A stretch of DNA of 41,785 bases from Streptomyces sp. MA5143a. GTDB lineage: Bacteria > Actinomycetota > Actinomycetes > Streptomycetales > Streptomycetaceae. The translations under genes and the position numbers were made by a program. A model generated the notes under the pieces. It saw only the letters and a program-made list of their open reading frames with translations, was not told where the DNA came from and did no database searches. The stretch covers positions 1 through 41,785 of the forward strand of contig NZ_OLMK01000112.1 of assembly GCF_900290235.1 (NCBI RefSeq), given 5' to 3'. Shown here in pieces: positions 38,924 through 41,785 of this stretch (positions within the stretch are counted from its first letter, which is position 1; each line of letters opens with the position of its first letter).

Positions 38924-41785
38924 TCAGCCGACGCCCAGGTCGCGGTCGATGAGGTCGAAGATCTCGTCGTCCGTGGCGGCCTCCAGGCCGTCGGCGGTCC
39001 GGGGTGGGGCGTCCGGGTCGGTGCCGCTGAGCCGGGCCGCGAGATCACGCAGTCGCTGTGCTACGTCGGCTCGGGTGCCGGGGTCCATGTCGGGCGCGGT
39101 CACCGCCGGGAGGAGTGCCTTTTCCATGCGGTCGAGCTCCTGCTGGACGCGCAGGGCGTCCATCGGGTCGTCCGGTGCGCCGCCGAGGAGTTCGTCGTGC
39201 AGGAGGCCGGCGAGGGCGGTGGGGGTGGGGTGGTCGAAGACGAGGGTCGCGGGCAGCCGCAGTCCGGTGGCGGTGTTGAGCCGGTTGCGGAGTTCGGTGG
39301 CGGTGAGGGAGTCGAAGCCGAGGTCCTTGAACGGCCGGTCGGGCGTGAGGGCGTCCGGGGAGGCGTGACCGAGGACGGCCGCCGCGTGTTCGCGGACCAG
39401 GTCCAGGAGAGAGTCCCGGCGTTCGAGGTCGGTGAGCCCGGCGAGGCTCTCGCGCAACCGGGCGGCGGCGTTGGTGTCGGCCGTCGCGGTGTCGTCGGCC
39501 GGGTCCCCGCCGTGGAGGACTCGGGCGGCCTCGGGGATCTCCTCGATGAGGGGGCGGCGTCGCGAGAGCGCGTAGACGGGTGCGAACCGCTCCCAGTCCA
39601 TGTCACTGACGGTGAGAGCGGTCTCGCCCTGTCCGACGGCCTCGCTCATGACCCCGATCGCCAATTCCGGCTGCATCTGCCGCAGCCCCATACGCTCCAG
39701 CTGTCCGGCGACGGACTCGGAGCCTTGGAGCATGCCGCCTCCCGCCCAGCCGCCCCAGGCGACGGAGGTGGCCGTCAGCCCCCGCGCCCGCCGCTCGTAC
39801 GCCAGCCCGTCCAGATACGCGTTGGCCGCCGCGTACGTACCGTTGCCCGCGCTCCCCCACACCGCCGCCCCCGACGAGAACAGCACGAACGCGTCCAGAT
39901 CCAGACCCGCCGTCAGCTCGTCGAGATGACGGGCACCCTCCACCTTCGCCGCCGTACCGGAGACGAGTTCGTCCCCGTCGATGGACAGCACGTCGGAGAA
40001 GGTCGCCACACCGGCGGCGTGGGCGACCGCGGTGAGGGGGGTCTCCTGCGGTATGTCCGCCAGTACGGCCGCCAGGGCGTCGCGGTCCGCCACGTCGCAC
40101 GCCGCGAACGTCACGCGTGTCCCCCGTGCCTCCAGTTCCCGGCCGAGGTCGACGGCGCCGGGCGCCGCCCTGCCGCGGCGGCTCGTCAGCACCAGGTGCT
40201 CCGCGCCCTCGGCGGCGAGCCACCGGGCGACGTGCGCGCCGATGCCGCCCGTACCACCGGTGACGAGGACGGTGCCGCGCGGTTCCCAGACCTGCTCCGG
40301 CCGGCGTCCGCCCGACAGGGCCCGCACCAGCCGCCGTACGTACGTACCGGACTCACGCACGGCCACCTGGTCCTCGACGCCGACGGCACCTTGGAGGGCC
40401 GTGTCGCCGAGGGCGGCGCGGGCCCGGCTGTCGTCGCCCTCGCCGGTGCGGTGGTCGCGCCCCGCGGCGAGTACGGCCGCCAGCCTGCGCCCCGTGTCCT
40501 CGGTCCAGTCGGCCGGCAGGTCGACGAGCCCGCCCCACCGGTCCGGGTGCTCCAGGCCCACCACCTGTCCCAGCCCCCACAGCTGGGCCGCCTCCGGGCT
40601 GACGACGTCGCCCGCGACGACCGGGGCGGCACCCTCGGTCAGCCACCACGACGGCGCCGTCACATCAGCGGCACGGAGGTCACGGAGCAGAGTCACTGCG
40701 TCGCCGAGGGAGCGCGGGACCGCGATCACGCCCGCGTAGTCGCCGGGGGCCGCCTGCGCCGCGAGGGTCACCTCGGCTCCGGCCGCCCGTAGCGCGGCGG
40801 CGATCCGGCCCTCGGCCGTCGTGGGTACGTCGGCCCGGGGGCTCGCGCCGGGGTCCCTCTCCATGTGGGATGCCTCGGGGGCGATCAGCAGCCATCGTCC
40901 GGCGAGGCGCGGGCCCTCGCCGTCGGGGAGGGTGCCTCGTCGCCATACGACCCGGTAGCGCCAGTCGTCGACGGCGCGGCCCTTGCCGGCGGCGACCGCC
41001 GTCGTCTCGGGCCAGTAGCGGCGATGCTGGAAGGCGTACGTCGGGAGATCGACGTGAGGCACGCGGGAGTCGGGGGTGGGGTCGGCTCCGACGGGCGCGA
41101 AGCGCACCCGCCAGTCGACGGGTGCCCCGTGCACATACGCCTCCGCCAACGACAGCAGCAGCCTCTCCAGGCCGCCGTCGTCCCGGCGCAGGGTCCCGGT
41201 GACGGCCACGTCCCGACCGGCCGCCTCCGCCGTCTCCTGCACGGCACCGGCCAGGACGGGGTGCGCGCTGACCTCGACGAAGAGCCGATGGCCGGCCTCC
41301 ACCAGCCCCCTGATCACGGACTCCAGCCGCACCGTCGACCGCAGGTTGCGGTACCAGTACCCGGCGTCCAGCCCGGCCGTGTCGAACCGTCCCGCCGTGA
41401 CCGTGGAGTGGAACGGCACCGAGGCCCCCGTGGGCGATATGTCCGCCAGGACCGCCGGAATCTCCTCCCCCAACTGCTCGACCTGTACGGAGTGCGAGGC
41501 GTAGTCCACCTCGACCCGCCGGGCACGCGCGCCCCGCGCCTCCGCCTCGACGATCACCTCGTCCAGACCCTCCGGCGTACCCGCCACGACCACCGAGGAA
41601 GGACCGTTGACCGCAGCCACCTCCACCCGGCCGTCCGTCACCGGGGCGAACTGCTCCACCTCCACCACCGGGAGTTGCACGGAGGCCATACCGCCCTCGC
41701 CGGACAGGGCCAGGATCGCCTTCGAACGCAACGCCACCACCCGGGCACCGTCGTCCAACGACAAGGCCCCCGCCACCACCGCCGC
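38924..41785 (-). CDS. Type I modular polyketide synthase, C-terminal part (5' end beyond window)
   Basis: The frame is open to the right edge, where it reads AAVVAGALSLDDGARVVALR, the segment just after the AT active-site GHSxG, so the AT Ser lies outside the window. Counting from residue 1 at 41779, YASH (93-96) marks methylmalonyl-CoA specificity. The KR (about 275-750) has a normal cofactor loop GGTGGIGAH and HAAGVATFSD, with Ser, Trp641 (A-type), Tyr649 and Asn653. The ACP has Ser824 in LGFDSL. A C-terminal docking domain (872-951), with an ELDRMEKALLPAV helix and a final ATDDEIFDLIDRDLGV helix, should recognise the docking coiled coil of the next protein (27735-38786). There is no DH, so this module leaves a hydroxyl. 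The 137-bp gap to the next PKS gene contains no gene. Confidence 0.95.
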   Translation of the reverse strand, partial: AAVVAGALSLDDGARVVALRSKAILALSGEGGMASVQLPVVEVEQFAPVTDGRVEVAAVNGPSSVVVAGTPEGLDEVIVEAEARGARARRVEVDYASHSVQVEQLGEEIPAVLADISPTGASVPFHSTVTAGRFDTAGLDAGYWYRNLRSTVRLESVIRGLVEAGHRLFVEVSAHPVLAGAVQETAEAAGRDVAVTGTLRRDDGGLERLLLSLAEAYVHGAPVDWRVRFAPVGADPTPDSRVPHVDLPTYAFQHRRYWPETTAVAAGKGRAVDDWRYRVVWRRGTLPDGEGPRLAGRWLLIAPEASHMERDPGASPRADVPTTAEGRIAAALRAAGAEVTLAAQAAPGDYAGVIAVPRSLGDAVTLLRDLRAADVTAPSWWLTEGAAPVVAGDVVSPEAAQLWGLGQVVGLEHPDRWGGLVDLPADWTEDTGRRLAAVLAAGRDHRTGEGDDSRARAALGDTALQGAVGVEDQVAVRESGTYVRRLVRALSGGRRPEQVWEPRGTVLVTGGTGGIGAHVARWLAAEGAEHLVLTSRRGRAAPGAVDLGRELEARGTRVTFAACDVADRDALAAVLADIPQETPLTAVAHAAGVATFSDVLSIDGDELVSGTAAKVEGARHLDELTAGLDLDAFVLFSSGAAVWGSAGNGTYAAANAYLDGLAYERRARGLTATSVAWGGWAGGGMLQGSESVAGQLERMGLRQMQPELAIGVMSEAVGQGETALTVSDMDWERFAPVYALSRRRPLIEEIPEAARVLHGGDPADDTATADTNAAARLRESLAGLTDLERRDSLLDLVREHAAAVLGHASPDALTPDRPFKDLGFDSLTATELRNRLNTATGLRLPATLVFDHPTPTALAGLLHDELLGGAPDDPMDALRVQQELDRMEKALLPAVTAPDMDPGTRADVAQRLRDLAARLSGTDPDAPPRTADGLEAATDDEIFDLIDRDLGVG
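39744..39959 (-). repeat. 216-bp tract shared with 34921-35136 (copy 2, KR of upstream PKS)
   Basis: This is the second copy of the near-identical KR tract, with 215 of 216 bases matching. Shorter matching blocks also occur around 40517-40585 (versus about 35619-35685) and in the AT-end region near 41120-41200 (versus about 36152-36230). Confidence 0.95.

Noticed and set aside
27744..40792. Series of very long plus-strand open frames opposite the PKS genes
   Set aside because: The minus-strand PKS has full domain order and motifs throughout. The antisense frames are open because third-position G/C bias removes stops, and their translations lack domains.

Overview
This window is very GC-rich (roughly 70% or more), with dense coding, strong G/C bias at third codon positions, many GTG starts and many stop/start overlaps. 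It also carries a modular type I polyketide synthase (PKS). Together these point to an actinomycete chromosome, most likely Streptomyces. No tRNA, rRNA, CRISPR array or transposase was seen.

Region 1 (1-10319) is a glycan-assembly locus. Six co-directional genes encode a GT9 glycosyltransferase (cut by the left edge), two further glycosyltransferases, a GmhA-like SIS isomerase, an HldE-like fused sugar kinase/nucleotidyltransferase, and a second GT9 protein with seven copies of a 36-bp repeat in its N-terminal part. These resemble the activated-heptose pathway of LPS synthesis, here in an organism that should have no LPS. A reverse-strand MFS exporter and an SDR-family sugar-nucleotide epimerase follow; the epimerase has His where the catalytic Lys is expected.

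Region 2 (10320-14009) holds small or poorly known genes: a helical 185-aa protein, a 65-aa acidic protein, a DUF6098-like protein, a probable gene remnant, a GNAT acetyltransferase and a membrane protein of the M48 peptidase type whose HExxH motif is degenerate.

Region 3 (14010-21117) is a sugar-uptake and signalling unit. A SpoIIE-type phosphatase (GAF-PAS-GAF-PP2C-HATPase) is translationally coupled to a XylF-like binding lipoprotein. Both are divergent from a second XylF-like binding protein followed by an ABC ATPase and a permease. glyA (serine hydroxymethyltransferase) comes next.

Region 4 (22716-41785) is one edge of a glycosylated macrolide-type biosynthetic cluster. Forward genes encode a DesVII/EryCIII-type glycosyltransferase, a cytochrome P450 with an intact heme Cys, an NDP-hexose 2,3-dehydratase and an NDP-hexose 3-ketoreductase, the last two typical of 2-deoxysugar synthesis. 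A strong bidirectional terminator separates them from the reverse-strand PKS genes. The last PKS protein is docking-KS-AT(methylmalonyl)-KR-ACP-KS-AT(malonyl)-DH-KR-ACP-TE. Upstream of it in transcription is the C-terminal part of another PKS, AT(methylmalonyl)-KR-ACP-docking, cut by the right edge. Domain logic predicts a lactone with a 2,3-double bond, 4-methyl, 5-OH (or 5-oxo if the odd KR is inactive), 6-methyl and 7-OH. The rest of the PKS and most deoxysugar genes should lie beyond position 41785.
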